Source of the DNA: Pseudomonadota bacterium
GTDB taxonomy: Bacteria; Pseudomonadota; Gammaproteobacteria; Burkholderiales; Burkholderiaceae_F
Length of the DNA stretch: 64,000 nucleotides
Direction: 5' to 3'
NCBI GenBank assembly: GCA_021825945.1
Contig: JAKAFN010000006.1
Span: 62,001-126,000, forward strand
Part shown: one piece after another, positions 45,439-60,153 of the stretch
Layout: every line of letters starts with the position of its first letter
Numbering within the stretch: position 1 is the stretch's first letter
The notes under the pieces: generated by a model
What the model saw: the letters and a program-made list of their open reading frames with translations, nothing else
The model's database searches: none
Told to the model about the DNA's origin: nothing
Made by a program: the position numbers and the translations under genes

Positions 45439-46271
45439 AGACGGGACGAATCTTGGCGGGTCGGCGCCGGCGCGCAGCGATGGCCTGCGCGTTCGTGCTG
45501 GCCACGGCGCTGGGGCTCGGCGGTTGTGAAACGGTCACCACCACCGCCGATGGTGTGCAGATCGGCAAGGCGCCGGTTCCCGGGGCGACCCAGGGCGATG
45601 CCAAGCAGCGCGCCCTGGCGCGCCTGCATCTGGCGACCGGATACTATCGCGACGGGCAGATCCCGGTCGCCCTCCAGGACGTGCGCCGGGCGATCGCGGT
45701 CGACCCCGATCTGGCCGCGGCGCACGGTCTCTACGGTCTGATCCTCATGAACCTCGGTCAGATCGACACCGCCGACGAGGAGTTTCAGCGTGCGCTGGAA
45801 CTCGACCCCAAGAGCCCCGATCTCCAGAACAACTACGGCTGGTTCCTATGCCGGACCGGACGTGCCAAGGATTCGATCGCGTGGTTCGACAAGGCGGTCT
45901 CCAACCGCTTGTACCAGACGCCGGCGCGTGCGCTGCAGAACGCCGGGATCTGTCTGCTCGAGCTGCATGACAGCACCCGCGCCGAGCAATATTTTCTGCG
46001 TGCGTTGCGGTATGACGCGACCGATCCGGTGGCCAAGTTCCAGTTGTCGCAGATGTATCTGAAGGAAGGCCGGCTGGGGCGAGCCCAGTTCTACTACGAT
46101 CTCCTGGTCCGATCGGTGCCCCCCAATCCCGAGACGCTATGGCTGGGTGCGCGCCTCGCGCGGGCGCAGCACGATCCGACGACCGAGCACCGCGACGAGG
46201 ACGAGTTGTTGGGAAAATTCCCCAATTCGCCGCAAGCGGATGCGTTGCACCACGGGCGTTTCGATGACTGA
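45435..46271 (+). CDS. pilW: PilW (PilF): type IV pilus biogenesis lipoprotein, TPR pilotin
   Basis: 278 residues. Lipobox 'LGLGGC' with Cys31, then about six tetratricopeptide repeats (from ~60 to ~240), such as '[31 protein letters not shown]'-type repeats and '[17 protein letters not shown]'. It pilots the PilQ secretin to the outer membrane and stabilises pili. ATG 45435 overlaps the rlmN stop, and rodZ starts inside its last codons. This rlmN-pilW-rodZ-ispG-hisS order is conserved in beta- and gammaproteobacteria. Confidence 0.88.
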   Translation: MKTGRILAGRRRRAAMACAFVLATALGLGGCETVTTTADGVQIGKAPVPGATQGDAKQRALARLHLATGYYRDGQIPVALQDVRRAIAVDPDLAAAHGLYGLILMNLGQIDTADEEFQRALELDPKSPDLQNNYGWFLCRTGRAKDSIAWFDKAVSNRLYQTPARALQNAGICLLELHDSTRAEQYFLRALRYDATDPVAKFQLSQMYLKEGRLGRAQFYYDLLVRSVPPNPETLWLGARLARAQHDPTTEHRDEDELLGKFPNSPQADALHHGRFDD

Positions 46272-47289
46272 CGAAACCAAGGAAGTTCGCCACGGGGAGG
46301 CGGCAGGGTCGCAGAGCGAGGACGCGAGGCCCGCGGCCGATGCGGCCGCAGCCCCGCTGGGGTTCGGCGCGGCGCTGCGGAACGCGCGGGAAGCCGCGGG
46401 GATGGCGGCGAGCGAACTGGCAGCCCGCCTGCATCTGCATCCCCGTCAGCTCGATGCTCTGGAAGAGGAAGATTTCGCGGCGCTGCCCGAGCCGATCTAT
46501 ATCCGCGGCTACCTGCGGGGTTGCGGCCGAGAGCTTCGGATCGATGTCGCGCCGCTGCTGGCTGATTTGGATCACAAGGTTCAGGCCGAGGCGGCATCGC
46601 CGCCGGAACGCATGCGCATGACCCGCGTCGTGGTCTCGTCCTCGGCGGCAGGCCGTGGTGCCGGAGCGAAGCGCGTCGCCGTCGCGATCGCGGCCCTGGC
46701 CGTGCTGCTCGGCGTGGTGGCGATCGCGATCCGATTGCCGCACGGCGGCCCGCACCGCCATGCGGCCGGTACGCCGTCGGCTTCCGCGCCGCGGCCGTCG
46801 TCGGCGGACGGGGCGGCAGCGCCGGCGCCTGCCACGGCCACCGCTCCGACTCCGCGCGTTTCCGCGCCGACGGTCGCCGATCCTCTCCCGACGCGGGGTG
46901 ATGGCCCGGCGGGGAGCCCGGCTTCTCCGGCCTCCGTACCGGCGCCGGCGACGACACCGGCCGCCACCCCGCCGGCGGCCTCGAACGCGACCGCAGTCGG
47001 GTCGGCGGGCGCGGCGATGGCGTCCGCGGCCGCTGTCGCCGCGCAGGATGCCAGCGTGCTGACGTTGCGGACGACGGCCAACGTGTGGATCGACGTGAGC
47101 GATTCGGGCGGCCGGACCCTGTTGTCGCAGGTCGTGCCCGGCGGCAGCGTACAGACCGTCAGCGGCGCCGCGCCGCTGCATCTCATCGTCGGCAAAGTGT
47201 CGGCGGTGACGGCGGAATTCCGCGGTCATGCGGTCAATCTGCGGGCCCATGCCGGCAACGGCGACGTGGCTCGCCTGACTTTGGAGTGA
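46264..47289 (+). CDS. rodZ: RodZ-like cytoskeletal protein (HTH + TM + DUF4115)
   Basis: 341 residues. Cytoplasmic HTH (~35-100: '[24 protein letters not shown]', '[19 protein letters not shown]'), one TM helix (~137-157), a ~95-residue Pro/Ala/Ser/Thr-rich linker and a periplasmic DUF4115 domain (~255-340: '[16 protein letters not shown]', '[13 protein letters not shown]'). RodZ links MreB to the wall-synthesis machinery and sets rod shape. ATG 46264 lies inside pilW (8-nt overlap). ispG follows after 4 nt. The HTH here binds MreB in studied members, not DNA. Confidence 0.87.
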   Translation: MTDETKEVRHGEAAGSQSEDARPAADAAAAPLGFGAALRNAREAAGMAASELAARLHLHPRQLDALEEEDFAALPEPIYIRGYLRGCGRELRIDVAPLLADLDHKVQAEAASPPERMRMTRVVVSSSAAGRGAGAKRVAVAIAALAVLLGVVAIAIRLPHGGPHRHAAGTPSASAPRPSSADGAAAPAPATATAPTPRVSAPTVADPLPTRGDGPAGSPASPASVPAPATTPAATPPAASNATAVGSAGAAMASAAAVAAQDASVLTLRTTANVWIDVSDSGGRTLLSQVVPGGSVQTVSGAAPLHLIVGKVSAVTAEFRGHAVNLRAHAGNGDVARLTLE

Positions 47290-47293
47290 ACTC

Positions 47294-48565
47294 GTGTCCG
47301 TGATTCCCATTCTTCCGGTACAGCCCCCCCCCGCGTCCGAGGTTCGGGCCTCGCGCCGTCCGACGCGCGCCGTCGAGGTGCGCTGGGGTGCGCGCCGGGT
47401 CGTCGTGGGCGGTGCCGCCCCGATCGTCGTGCAGTCGATGACCAACACCGATACCGCCGACGTCGCCGGGACCGTGGCCCAGGTGCGCGAACTCGCCGAT
47501 GCCGGGTCCGAACTGGTGCGCGTGACGGTGAACACCGTCGAGGCGGCGCGGGCGGTGCCGGCGATTCGCGAGCGGCTCGATGCCGCAGGCTGTGCCGTGC
47601 CGCTCATCGGGGATTTCCATTTCAACGGCCATCGCCTGCTCACGCAGGTGCCGGAATGCGGTCAGGCGCTGTCCAAGTATCGGATCAATCCCGGCAATGT
47701 CGGCACGGGTGCCCGCCGCGAGGACAACTTCGCCAGCCTGATCGAAATGGCGTGTCGCCATGACAAGCCGGTGCGGATCGGCGTCAATTGGGGTAGTCTC
47801 GACCAGGATCTACTCGCCCGCCTGATGGATCAGAACGCGGCGGCGAAGCAGCCGCGCGAAACCGGGGCCATCGTGCGCGAGGCGCTGGTGCGCTCGGCAG
47901 TCGAGAGCGCCGAGCGCGCAGTGGCGCTGGGATTGCCTGCGAACCGCGTCTGCCTTTCGGCCAAGGTGAGCGTGGTCCAGGAACTCATTGCGGTCTATCG
48001 TGAGTTGGCATCCCGCTGCGATCATCCGCTGCATCTCGGGCTGACCGAGGCGGGGTTGGGCAGTAAGGGCATCGTGGCATCGACGGCCGCGTTGGCGCCG
48101 TTGCTGCTCGACGGGATCGGCGACACCATTCGCGTGTCGCTCACGCCGCAACCGGGGGAGTCGCGCACGCGCGAAGTGATCGTCGCCCAGGAGATTCTGC
48201 AGTCGTTGGGATTGCGCGCCTTCGCGCCGATGGTCACCGCTTGTCCGGGTTGCGGCCGCACGACGAGCACGGTGTTCCAGGAACTGGCGGAGAAGATCCA
48301 GGATTACCTGCGCGCGCAGATGCCGGTGTGGCGCGTGCAATATCCGGGCGTCGAACGCATGAACGTGGCGGTGATGGGTTGCGTGGTCAACGGTCCCGGA
48401 GAAAGTCGCCACGCCGACATCGGCATCAGTCTGCCCGGCACCGGTGAATCGCCGGTCGCGCCGGTGTATATCGACGGCAAACACGCCATGACGCTCAAGG
48501 GCGACGACATTGCGGAGCAGTTCCACGCATTGGTCGACGAATACATCCGTACGCACTACGCATAA
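47294..48565 (+). CDS. ispG: IspG (GcpE): HMBPP synthase
   Basis: 423 residues. Converts MEcPP to HMBPP in the non-mevalonate isoprenoid pathway using a 4Fe-4S cluster. Visible: N-terminal TIM-barrel '[22 protein letters not shown]', 'INPGNVG', and Fe-S cysteines in 'ACPGCGRTT' and '[10 protein letters not shown]', the latter two defining. GTG 47294 has GGAG upstream. Close spacing to rodZ (4 nt) and hisS (9 nt) points to one operon. Confidence 0.95.
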   Translation: MSVIPILPVQPPPASEVRASRRPTRAVEVRWGARRVVVGGAAPIVVQSMTNTDTADVAGTVAQVRELADAGSELVRVTVNTVEAARAVPAIRERLDAAGCAVPLIGDFHFNGHRLLTQVPECGQALSKYRINPGNVGTGARREDNFASLIEMACRHDKPVRIGVNWGSLDQDLLARLMDQNAAAKQPRETGAIVREALVRSAVESAERAVALGLPANRVCLSAKVSVVQELIAVYRELASRCDHPLHLGLTEAGLGSKGIVASTAALAPLLLDGIGDTIRVSLTPQPGESRTREVIVAQEILQSLGLRAFAPMVTACPGCGRTTSTVFQELAEKIQDYLRAQMPVWRVQYPGVERMNVAVMGCVVNGPGESRHADIGISLPGTGESPVAPVYIDGKHAMTLKGDDIAEQFHALVDEYIRTHYA

Positions 48566-48574
48566 CGATTGTCC

Positions 48575-49887
<1,313 letters not shown>

Positions 49888-49891
<4 letters not shown>

Positions 49892-50529
49892 CGGATATGG
49901 CGCTGACGCTGGAAGAAACCGAGAACATCAACGAGATCAAGGACTGGTTCGAGAAGTACGGCAACTGGTTGATCGGTCTGCTGCTGGCGGCGGCGCTGAT
50001 CGCTGCCGGAACCTGGGGCTGGCGTTGGACCACGCAGCATGGTGCCGAGGCGGCCAGTGCACTCTACGATCAGTACGACGCGGCGGTTGCGCGCAACGAC
50101 GCCGCCCGCGCCCGCGACATTGCCGGATCGCTGGTGCAGCGCCAGGGCGATAGCGTCTATGCGGCGCTGGCGGCGCTGCGGCAGGCGAAGGCCAACTTGA
50201 CCGTCGGCGACTTTGCCTCGGCAAAGGCGCAGTTGCAATGGGTCGCGGGGAAATCGCAATTTCCGGAACTGGCAGCGGTCGCGCGCGTGCGCCTGGCCGG
50301 CGTACTGCTGGACGAGAAGTCCTATGACGCCGCATTGGCGCTGTTGCGGTCGCCGCCTCCGGGGTTCGAAGCGGACTATGCCGACCGTCGCGGCGACATC
50401 CTGTTTGCACAAGGGAACCGTGCCGCCGCGCGCACCGCGTACCAGGAGGCGTTGCTGGCTGCGGCACCGCAAAACCCGTTGCGGTCGCTGATTCAGGCGA
50501 AACTCGATGCAATCCCGGCGGCCGGTTGA
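49888..50529 (+). CDS. YfgM-like ancillary SecYEG translocon subunit
   Basis: 213 residues. N-terminal cytoplasmic helix ('LTLEETENINEIKDWFEKYGNW'), one TM helix (~27-47), then a periplasmic TPR domain with 'AALAALRQAKANLTVGDFASAKAQL'-type pairs. YfgM joins PpiD at SecYEG to help release translocated proteins. ATG 49888 overlaps the hisS stop; its 3' end overlaps bamB by 23 nt. The hisS-yfgM-bamB-der order is the conserved one. Confidence 0.87.
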
Positions 50530-51661
50530 CGCGGTGGCGCGGGGGGCGCGTCTCGCTGGTCTTCTGCTGGGCGCGCTGGCGCTGGCGGCTTGCTCGTCGG
50601 ACAAAGGGCCGAAGCCGGCGAAGCTCGTCGCAATCGCCCATCCGATCGCGGTTCACGCGAGCTGGACCGTCGACGTCGGTAGCGCCGGAGCCGCCTATCT
50701 GCGCCCGTGCGTGCTGGCCCAGTCGGTCTATGCCGCGTCGGCGGCCGGAGATCTGGTGCGGGTCGACCCGACGACCGGCAAGACGGTCTGGCGCGTGCGG
50801 GTTCCGGGGGGCATCGCGGCCGGGGTCGGCTGCGACGGGATCAGCGAGGCGGTGGTCGTGCGACGTGGCGGCCTGCGTCTCTATGATGCGGCCGGGAAGC
50901 TGCGCTGGAAGTCCGACGATGCGACCAGCGTCGCCGTGACGCCGCCGTTGATCGCGCACGCGATGGTGGTCGTTCGCACCATCGATCAGCGCGTCTCCGC
51001 CTATGATGAGGACAGCGGAAACCGACTCTGGTCGTTCCGCAAGACGCCGCCGCCGCTGTCGTTGCGGGGAGAGTCGGAGATTGCGCTGTCGGGGGATATG
51101 GCGGTCATCGGATTCCCGCGCGGACAGTTGGCGGCGGTTGCGCTCGCCAACGGTGCGCCACGTTGGGAGGCGGCGGTGTCCGAGCCCAAGGGCGTGACGG
51201 AGGTCGAGCGCCTCAACGACGTGCTGGGCATGCCGGCGGTCGACGGTGCCGATACCTGTGCCGAGTCGTATCAGGGTCGGATCAGCTGTTTCGACACGTA
51301 TACCGGCGAGCTGCGCTGGGCGCGGAATTACGATGCCGGCGCCGGGGTCGCGATGGATGCGGACATGGTCATCGGTGTGCGGGAGAACGGCGATGTCGAC
51401 GCGTTTTCGCGGGATGCGGGAGCGGGAATGTGGCATAACGGGACGTTGTCGTATCGCGGACTCATGACGCCGGTGATCGTCGGGCACTGGGTGGCGATCG
51501 GCGATTTCGCCGGCGAGGTGCATTTCCTGCGTCTCGATGACGGCCGGATCGTCGGGCGCTTCCCTGCCGGCTCTCCGCTCGCCAGCACCCCGCAGATCTG
51601 GAACGACGGCATCATCATCCAGACGGTGGCCGGAAAACTTTTCCTTTTGAACCCTCGCTGA
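50507..51661 (+). CDS. bamB: BamB: outer-membrane protein assembly lipoprotein
   Basis: 384 residues. Lipobox 'LALAAC' with Cys29, then an eight-bladed PQQ-type beta-propeller: repeats such as '[24 protein letters not shown]', '[15 protein letters not shown]' and '[16 protein letters not shown]'. BamB is a scaffold in the BAM complex that inserts beta-barrel proteins. The start at ATG 50507 lies within yfgM. der follows after 57 nt with its own ribosome site. Confidence 0.92.
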   Translation: MQSRRPVDAVARGARLAGLLLGALALAACSSDKGPKPAKLVAIAHPIAVHASWTVDVGSAGAAYLRPCVLAQSVYAASAAGDLVRVDPTTGKTVWRVRVPGGIAAGVGCDGISEAVVVRRGGLRLYDAAGKLRWKSDDATSVAVTPPLIAHAMVVVRTIDQRVSAYDEDSGNRLWSFRKTPPPLSLRGESEIALSGDMAVIGFPRGQLAAVALANGAPRWEAAVSEPKGVTEVERLNDVLGMPAVDGADTCAESYQGRISCFDTYTGELRWARNYDAGAGVAMDADMVIGVRENGDVDAFSRDAGAGMWHNGTLSYRGLMTPVIVGHWVAIGDFAGEVHFLRLDDGRIVGRFPAGSPLASTPQIWNDGIIIQTVAGKLFLLNPR

Positions 51662-51718
51662 GGTTCTTCCCGATCCCGGCACGAAAGGGGGCGGGGTGCG
51701 GGGAAGAGGCGCGACGAT

Positions 51719-53149
51719 ATGAAACCTGTGGTAACCCTGGTCGGCCGCCCCAACGTCGGCAAATCGACTCTCTTCAATCGCCTCACCCGCTCGCGGGCGG
51801 CGTTGGTCGCCGACATGCCGGGACTCACGCGCGACCGTCAGTACGGTGAGGGCCGGGTGGGACCGGTGCCGAGCATCGTCATCGATACCGGCGGGTTCGA
51901 TCCATCGGACCGGGGCGGCATCCAGGATGCCGTCAACCGCCAGGCCGAGCAGGCGATCGCGGAGAGCGACGTCCTGCTCTTCGTGCTCGATGCGCGCAGC
52001 GGCCTGACTCCCCATGACCGCCGCATCGCCGAGCGTCTGCGCACGAGCGGACGGCGCATCCTGCTTGCGGTCAACAAGGCCGAGGGGTTGCCGGAGACTG
52101 CCGTTGCCGAGTTCTTCGAACTGGGGCTGGGCGATCCGCGCCGGATCTCGGCGGCGCATGGTGACGGCATCGCCGCCTTGCTCGACGAAGCGCTGGGTCC
52201 CTATGTACACGCCGCGGCGGAACCGGACGCCGACGAGGAAGAGGGCGGTCGTCTCGGCGATGCCGAGGAGGGTGCCGAAGGTGGCGCGACGGCCTCTCCG
52301 GGATCGGCGGCGTCGCACGGCCCCGGAGGACGAACTCGAGTCGCCGTGGTGGGTCGCCCCAACGTCGGTAAGTCGACGCTGATCAACGCGCTTCTGGGCG
52401 AACAACGGATGATCGCGTTCGATGCTCCGGGGACGACGCGCGATGCGATCGAAGTCGAGTTCGAATACGGCGGCGAGCCGTTCGTGCTCATCGACACTGC
52501 GGGCTTGCGCCGCAAGGGAAAGGTGTTCGAATCGATCGAGAAGTTCTCGGTCGTGAAGACCCTGCAGGCCATCGATCAGGCCAACGTCGCGGTGCTGGTG
52601 CTCGATGCCGCATCGGAAATCGCCGAGCAGGACGCGCATATCGCGGGCTACATCCTCGATCGCGGACGCGCACTGGTGATCGCGATCAACAAGTGGGACG
52701 ATCTCGATGGCTACCAGCGGGAGCGCATCCATCGCGAAATGACGCGCAAGCTCCATTTTCTCGATTGGGCATCCGTGCACGAAATTTCGGCATTGCGGGG
52801 TCGGGGCTTGGGGGCACTGATGAAATCAGTGGTCCGTGCCCAGCGCGCCGCGTTCGCCAAGCTGTCGACGCCGAAACTGACGCGGGCGCTGCAGGCGGCT
52901 GTGACTCGGCAGGAACCGGCCCGTTCGGGTTTCTCTCGACCGAAGATGCGGTATGCCCATCAGGGGGGGACCAACCCTCCGCTGATTCTGATTCATGGCA
53001 ATGCCTTGTCCCGGGTGCAGGAAAGCTACCGACGCTACCTCGAAGGCTGGTTTCGCAAGGAGTTCGATCTGCAGGGCACGCCCTTGCGGATCGAGTTCCG
53101 TTCGAATCGCAATCCGTACGCACCGGATGGTAGTGATCGCAAAGGGTAA
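51719..53149 (+). CDS. der: Der (EngA): double GTPase for 50S ribosome assembly
   Basis: 476 residues. Two tandem G domains: '[14 protein letters not shown]' (~8), 'DTGGFD' and 'NKAEG' in domain 1; '[14 protein letters not shown]' (~211), '[10 protein letters not shown]' and 'NKWDD' in domain 2; then a KH-like C-terminal domain with '[10 protein letters not shown]'. A ~40-residue acidic linker (~165-200) separates the domains. ATG 51719 follows GAAGAGGCGCG. It is the last gene before the hfq promoter region. Confidence 0.95.
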   Translation: MKPVVTLVGRPNVGKSTLFNRLTRSRAALVADMPGLTRDRQYGEGRVGPVPSIVIDTGGFDPSDRGGIQDAVNRQAEQAIAESDVLLFVLDARSGLTPHDRRIAERLRTSGRRILLAVNKAEGLPETAVAEFFELGLGDPRRISAAHGDGIAALLDEALGPYVHAAAEPDADEEEGGRLGDAEEGAEGGATASPGSAASHGPGGRTRVAVVGRPNVGKSTLINALLGEQRMIAFDAPGTTRDAIEVEFEYGGEPFVLIDTAGLRRKGKVFESIEKFSVVKTLQAIDQANVAVLVLDAASEIAEQDAHIAGYILDRGRALVIAINKWDDLDGYQRERIHREMTRKLHFLDWASVHEISALRGRGLGALMKSVVRAQRAAFAKLSTPKLTRALQAAVTRQEPARSGFSRPKMRYAHQGGTNPPLILIHGNALSRVQESYRRYLEGWFRKEFDLQGTPLRIEFRSNRNPYAPDGSDRKG

Positions 53150-53235
53150 GTTTTTGCGGACATTGCAATGACCGGCATGCGTCTGCAGTCCATTCGGGGA
53201 TTGCGGATCGCCCATCGGTCCCGGTTCGCAGCCGT

Positions 53236-53265
53236 TTGGCACGGGCGGCGGTTTTCCAGTACATT
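53236..53265 (+). promoter_or_regulatory. Probable sigma-70-type promoter of hfq
   Basis: TTGGCA (53236-53241) and TACATT (53260-53265), 18-nt spacer, in the 194-nt gap after der, about 80 nt upstream of the hfq ATG. Confidence 0.45.
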
Positions 53266-53343
53266 TCTTAAGGTGCCGCGATCGTCTGCACTACGGTGCG
53301 AGTACACTCGGCCATCGCAGATCTCCATCCGACGGGAGTCAAC

Positions 53344-53577
53344 ATGAGCAGTAAAGGGCAACTACTACAAGACCCGTTCCTGAACGCGCTGCGCAAGGAA
53401 CACGTGCCGGTGTCGATCTACCTCGTCAACGGAATCAAGTTGCAGGGGCAGATCGAGTCCTTCGATCAATACGTGGTCCTATTGCGCAACACCGTCACGC
53501 AGATGGTATACAAGCATGCCGTGTCGACGGTGGTCCCGGCGCGTCCGGTGAACCTCAATACGGAGTCCGACGCCTGA
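53344..53577 (+). CDS. hfq: Hfq: RNA chaperone
   Basis: 77 residues. Hexameric Sm-like protein that pairs sRNAs with mRNAs. '[39 protein letters not shown]'-type Sm1 and '[11 protein letters not shown]' Sm2 are complete; the C-terminal tail is very short (ends 'NTESDA'), as in many betaproteobacteria. ATG 53344 follows CGGGAGTC. A likely promoter lies ~80 nt upstream; hflX follows after 32 nt. Confidence 0.96.
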   Translation: MSSKGQLLQDPFLNALRKEHVPVSIYLVNGIKLQGQIESFDQYVVLLRNTVTQMVYKHAVSTVVPARPVNLNTESDA

Positions 53578-53609
53578 GTACCGGTTCGTCTTCCGGCACG
53601 GGGTCGACG

Positions 53610-54776
53610 ATGCCCCGGGCGTTTCTGGTGCAGGTGGCCTTGCAGGGCGCAGCATGCGATGACGATGCCCTGGAAGAGTTCGGCCTGTTGACGGAGAGCA
53701 GCGGCATGGCCGTGGCTGGAACCATGCGGGCGCGCCGCGACCGTCCGGATCCCGCCTATTACCTCGGTTCCGGCAAGGTCGATACCCTGCGCGAGGAGAT
53801 CGCCGCGGCCGGTCCGATCGACGCGTTGCTGATCGATGCGCAACTTTCGCCGGTACAGCAGCGCAACCTCGAGCGCGAACTCGGCGTTGCGGTGCTCGAC
53901 CGCACCGGCCTCATCCTCGACATCTTCGCGCGGCGGGCGCAAAGCCGCGAAGGCAAGCTGCAGGTCGAACTGGCCCGGCTCGAATACCTCTCGACGCGCC
54001 TGGTGCGCGGCTGGACCCACCTCGAGCGGCAGCGTGGCGGGATCGGACTGCGGGGTGGCCCCGGCGAGAAGCAGATCGAACTCGACCGCCGCATGATCGG
54101 CGTGCGCGTGAAGCAACTGCGGGACAAACTGCGCACCCTCGAACGGCAGCGTGGCACGCAGCGCCGGGCGCGGGAACGCGGTGGGGTCTTTCGCGTGTCG
54201 CTCGTGGGCTACACCAATGCCGGCAAGTCGACGCTCTTCAATGCGCTCACGCAGGCGCATGCGTATTGCGCCGACCAACTGTTCGCGACCCTCGACACCA
54301 CGTCGCGCCGCTGCCATGTCGCGGCTGGGAAGTCGATCGTGCTCTCCGACACGGTGGGCTTCGTCCGCGCGTTGCCGCACACTCTGGTAGAGGCATTCCG
54401 CTCCACGCTCGACGAGGCGGTGCACGCCGATCTGTTGCTGCATGTCGTGGATGCGGCCGGTCCGGCGCGGGCCGACCAGATGCGCAACGTCGACGAGGTG
54501 CTGGCGGAGATCGGCGCGGACGAGGTGCCGCGGCTGATCGTGCACAACAAGATCGATCGCGTCGGCCGCGCCGCCGGGGTGGATCGCGATGCCTGTGGTA
54601 GGATCGGCGCGGTTTGGCTGAGCGCGCGGACCGGCGACGGACTCGGTCTTCTGCGCGAAGCGATCGCGGAGCGGATGGAGGAGGAAGCCGGCCGATCCGC
54701 TCGCATTTCCGACCCAGCCGAGACTTCCGCAAATTCCTTTCATGACGCACCCGATGCATTCCCCGATGCCGCCTAG
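53610..54776 (+). CDS. hflX: HflX: ribosome-associated GTPase
   Basis: 388 residues. HflX splits stalled or heat-damaged ribosomes. The N-terminal nucleotide-binding region contains 'RRDRPDPAYYLGSGK' and 'LDRTGLILDIFARRAQSREGK'; 'GGIGLRGGPGEKQIE' is the family hallmark; the G domain has 'GYTNAGKSTLFNAL', 'DTVGFVR' and 'NKID'. ATG 53610 is the first in-frame start after hfq. The 3' end overlaps hflK by 35 nt. Confidence 0.93.
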   Translation: MPRAFLVQVALQGAACDDDALEEFGLLTESSGMAVAGTMRARRDRPDPAYYLGSGKVDTLREEIAAAGPIDALLIDAQLSPVQQRNLERELGVAVLDRTGLILDIFARRAQSREGKLQVELARLEYLSTRLVRGWTHLERQRGGIGLRGGPGEKQIELDRRMIGVRVKQLRDKLRTLERQRGTQRRARERGGVFRVSLVGYTNAGKSTLFNALTQAHAYCADQLFATLDTTSRRCHVAAGKSIVLSDTVGFVRALPHTLVEAFRSTLDEAVHADLLLHVVDAAGPARADQMRNVDEVLAEIGADEVPRLIVHNKIDRVGRAAGVDRDACGRIGAVWLSARTGDGLGLLREAIAERMEEEAGRSARISDPAETSANSFHDAPDAFPDAA

Positions 54777-56100
54777 TCCGTTGCCGGATCGGGGGCGGTC
54801 CATCGTGCGCGGTGCGGAGAGCGCGGCGGACCGGGAACGCATCCTTTCCCGGAGCGATTCCGGTAGGAATCCGGACGGTCCTCCGGATCTCGACGAACTG
54901 TGGCGCGATTTCAATCGCCGCCTTTCGGGCTTGTTCAGCGGCAATTCCGGCGGCGGAAATCGCAATGGCGGTGATACGGGCGGCGGGGAAGAAAGCCCGA
55001 GTCCGCGCCAGGCATGGCTCGGCATCGGCGCCGTCGCGGCGGCGCTGTTCCTGATCTGGATGGGAACGGGCATCTACACCGTTCAGGCGGGGCAGGTGGC
55101 GGTGGTTTCGACCTTTGGGCGTTTCGTCGGGACCGTCGGACCGGGATTGCACTGGCGCATGCCCTGGCCGATCCAGGCCAACGATACCGTCGATGTCTAT
55201 GCCCAGCGCAAGGTCGACATCGGCATGCATGGTGACCAGGATCGTCTCAAGGAATCGCTCATGCTCACCGACGACGAAAATGTCGTCGATGTCCAGTTCG
55301 AGGTGCAGTACCGTGTCAAGGGCGGGCCCGACGGCGCGCGTGACTACGTCTACGGCAGCCGCTTCACGCCGAACGCGCGCGACGGGGATCCGAGCGCGGT
55401 GGTGAAGCAGGCAGCGGAATCCGCGATGCGGGAAGTCGTCGGCCGTCGGACGATGGATGCCGTATTGTTCGGCTCCCGTGGCGACATTGCCGCCGAGGTT
55501 CGCAAGGAACTGCAGGACATGCTCGATCGCTACCAGACGGGGCTGATGGTGACCGCGGTCGCGATCCAGAATGCGCAGCCGCCCGATCCGGTGCAGTCGG
55601 CATTCGACGACGCGTCCAAGGCGGTGCAGGACAAAGATCGCCAGATCAATGAGGGGGAGGCCTATGCCAATAGCGTCGTGCCGCGAGCCCGAGGCGATGC
55701 CGCCCGTCTGGTGCAGGAGGCCGAAGGCTACGAAGTCCGGGTCGTCGACACCGCCGAGGGCGATGCCGTCCGGTTCCGGCAGGTCCTTGCCGCATATGTC
55801 AAGGCGCCGCGCGTGACCCGGGAACGGATGTACATCGATACCATGCGTGACATCTTCGCCAATACGAGCAAGGTGTTGATCGACACCCGCAACAGTGCAC
55901 CGCTGCTGTATTTGCCGCTCGATCGCCTGCTGCGGCAGTCATCGGGGGGGGCGTCGTCGGGGGAAGAGGCGGCCGCACCGTCCGCCGTTCCGTCTGCCGC
56001 GGGAGACACCCCGGCGGCGGAGGGCGCCGCCGCGGCCAGCCAACCGCAATCCGACAGCCGTAGCGACGGCACCGATTCGCGCAATCGGGAGTCGCGTTGA
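54742..56100 (+). CDS. hflK: HflK: FtsH-modulating SPFH membrane protein
   Basis: 452 residues. Pro/Gly-rich cytoplasmic N-terminus, one TM helix (~92-112: 'LGIGAVAAALFLIWMGTGIY'), then the SPFH/band-7 domain in the periplasm ('VQAGQVAVVSTFGRFVGTVGPGLHWRMPWPI', long 'AKGYEVRVV'-type helices) and an Ala/Pro/Ser-rich tail. HflK and HflC form the large cage around FtsH hexamers and restrain it. ATG 54742 lies inside hflX. Its stop is followed by the hflC start (overlap or 20 nt, depending on the start chosen). Confidence 0.93.
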   Translation: MTHPMHSPMPPSPLPDRGRSIVRGAESAADRERILSRSDSGRNPDGPPDLDELWRDFNRRLSGLFSGNSGGGNRNGGDTGGGEESPSPRQAWLGIGAVAAALFLIWMGTGIYTVQAGQVAVVSTFGRFVGTVGPGLHWRMPWPIQANDTVDVYAQRKVDIGMHGDQDRLKESLMLTDDENVVDVQFEVQYRVKGGPDGARDYVYGSRFTPNARDGDPSAVVKQAAESAMREVVGRRTMDAVLFGSRGDIAAEVRKELQDMLDRYQTGLMVTAVAIQNAQPPDPVQSAFDDASKAVQDKDRQINEGEAYANSVVPRARGDAARLVQEAEGYEVRVVDTAEGDAVRFRQVLAAYVKAPRVTRERMYIDTMRDIFANTSKVLIDTRNSAPLLYLPLDRLLRQSSGGASSGEEAAAPSAVPSAAGDTPAAEGAAAASQPQSDSRSDGTDSRNRESR

Positions 56101-56120
56101 ATTTCGCGCGCGCACGTGCC

Positions 56121-57014
56121 ATGAATCGTCCCGTCATCGCCGTTCTTGCCTTGATCGTCGTCGCCGCGCTGGCGCGGATGTCGATGTTCATCGTGGACCA
56201 GCGTCAGGCCGCGATCGTCTTCAATCTCGGCCAGGTCGCCCGCGTGATCGAGCAGCCGGGCCTGCACTTCAAGATGCCGGCGCCGCTCGAGAACGTTGCC
56301 TTCGTCGATCGGCGCATCCTGACGATCGACGAATTCGCGCCGGACCGCGTCCAGACCTCGGAGAAAAAGAACCTGCTGGTCGATTTCTTCGTCAAGTGGC
56401 GGATCATGAACCCGCGCGAATACTGGATCAGCTTCCAGGGCAGTGAGCGCGCCGCCGAGGACCGGATTTCGATGCTGGTCCGCGATGCGCTCAACCAGGC
56501 GGTGAACAAGCGTACGGTGCAGGAGATCGTTTCCCGGGATCGGGCTGCCGCGATGGACGAGATCCGCTCGGCGGTCGAGCGGCGCGTAAGCGACCTCGGT
56601 GTGAAGATCGTCGACGTCCGGCTACGGCACGTCGATTTCGTACCCGAGATCATGACCGAATCGATCTATCCCCGCATGATCGCCGAGCGCAAGCGGGTTG
56701 CCAACGAGCAGCGCGCGATCGGCGCCGCCGAGGCCGAACGGATCAAGGCCGACGCCGATCGCCAGCGCGTGGTGCTGCTTGCCGACGCCTATCGCGAGGC
56801 CCAGCGCATCAAGGGTGAGGGAGACGAAAAGGCATCGTCGATCTACGCCCAGGCATTCAGCGCCGATCCCGAGTTCTTCGATTTCTATCGTAGCCTCGAC
56901 GCATACCGTCAAAGCTTCCGCAACCGTTCCGACATGTTGGTCGTCGATCCGTCGTCCGAGTTCTTCCGCTACATGAAGGATTCCGGCGCCGCCCATACCA
57001 AGTCGGCGCACTGA
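56121..57014 (+). CDS. hflC: HflC: FtsH-modulating SPFH membrane protein
   Basis: 297 residues. N-terminal TM helix (~3-22), then SPFH domain: 'VDQRQAAIVFNLGQVARVIEQPGLHFK'-type start, 'RILTIDEFAPDRVQTSEKKNLLVDFF', 'IVDVRLRHVDFV' and a long helix ending 'FYRSLDAYRQSF'. Partner of HflK in controlling FtsH. ATG 56121 gives the usual 'MNRPVIAVL' start; TTG 56097, which overlaps the hflK stop, would add eight residues. hisZ follows after 17 nt. Confidence 0.93.
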   Translation: MNRPVIAVLALIVVAALARMSMFIVDQRQAAIVFNLGQVARVIEQPGLHFKMPAPLENVAFVDRRILTIDEFAPDRVQTSEKKNLLVDFFVKWRIMNPREYWISFQGSERAAEDRISMLVRDALNQAVNKRTVQEIVSRDRAAAMDEIRSAVERRVSDLGVKIVDVRLRHVDFVPEIMTESIYPRMIAERKRVANEQRAIGAAEAERIKADADRQRVVLLADAYREAQRIKGEGDEKASSIYAQAFSADPEFFDFYRSLDAYRQSFRNRSDMLVVDPSSEFFRYMKDSGAAHTKSAH

Positions 57015-57031
57015 GCCGTTCGTTTTTCATC

Positions 57032-59516
<2,485 letters not shown>

Positions 59517-59580
59517 TCCGGCGTCGCGCGCTCGGGCGCGCGGGGAATCCCCGCAGTTGACCATGACAAACGGCGCATCC

Positions 59581-60105
59581 ATGTCTGAACCCGTTCTTTC
59601 CGTCGACTGGCCCGGGTATCATCGCCTCATCGAGCGTCTCGCGGCCCAGATCCACGAGTCGGGATACCGTTTCGATTCGCTCCTCTGCCTCGCCCGAGGG
59701 GGCTTGCGGCCCGGCGATGTGCTTTCGCGCATATTCGACGTGCCCTTGGCGATCCTGGCAGCGAGTTCCTATCGTGCCGCGGGCGGTACGGTGCAAGGGG
59801 AACTCGATATCGCCCGGTACATCACCACCACCGGCGCCGATCTGCATGGCCGTCTGCTGCTCGTCGATGATCTTGCCGACACGGGCGCGACCATCGAGCG
59901 CGTCCGCGCCCATCTGCACGAGCGCTATCCGGCGATCACGGAAATCCGCAGCGCAGTGCTTTGGGTCAAGGACGGTGCCTGCGCCGATCCGGAGTACGCG
60001 GTAGTGCGGCTGCCGGATCGTCCCTGGATCCGACAGCCTTTCGAGATCTACGACGATATGCGGCCCGAGGACGTTTGCCGGCGGGCGCGCGACGCCGCGG
60101 AGTGA
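59581..60105 (+). CDS. Phosphoribosyltransferase family protein (xanthine/hypoxanthine type)
   Basis: 174 residues, type I PRTase. PRPP-binding loop 'LLLVDDLADTGATIE', substrate-side 'LARGGLRPGDVLSRIFDVPL', and flexible-loop region 'ASSYRAAGGTVQGELDIAR'. It resembles Gpt-like purine salvage enzymes; the exact base is not determined. It follows purA after 64 nt, consistent with a purine role. ATG 59581 starts at the conserved 'SEPVLSVDWPGYHRLIERLA'; ATG 59563 and TTG 59557 are in frame upstream. Confidence 0.85.
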   Translation: MSEPVLSVDWPGYHRLIERLAAQIHESGYRFDSLLCLARGGLRPGDVLSRIFDVPLAILAASSYRAAGGTVQGELDIARYITTTGADLHGRLLLVDDLADTGATIERVRAHLHERYPAITEIRSAVLWVKDGACADPEYAVVRLPDRPWIRQPFEIYDDMRPEDVCRRARDAAE

Positions 60106-60153
60106 ACCGCCGGCCGCCGCGGCGCGGCGGAACGGTTTCCGTGTCCCCTCCGA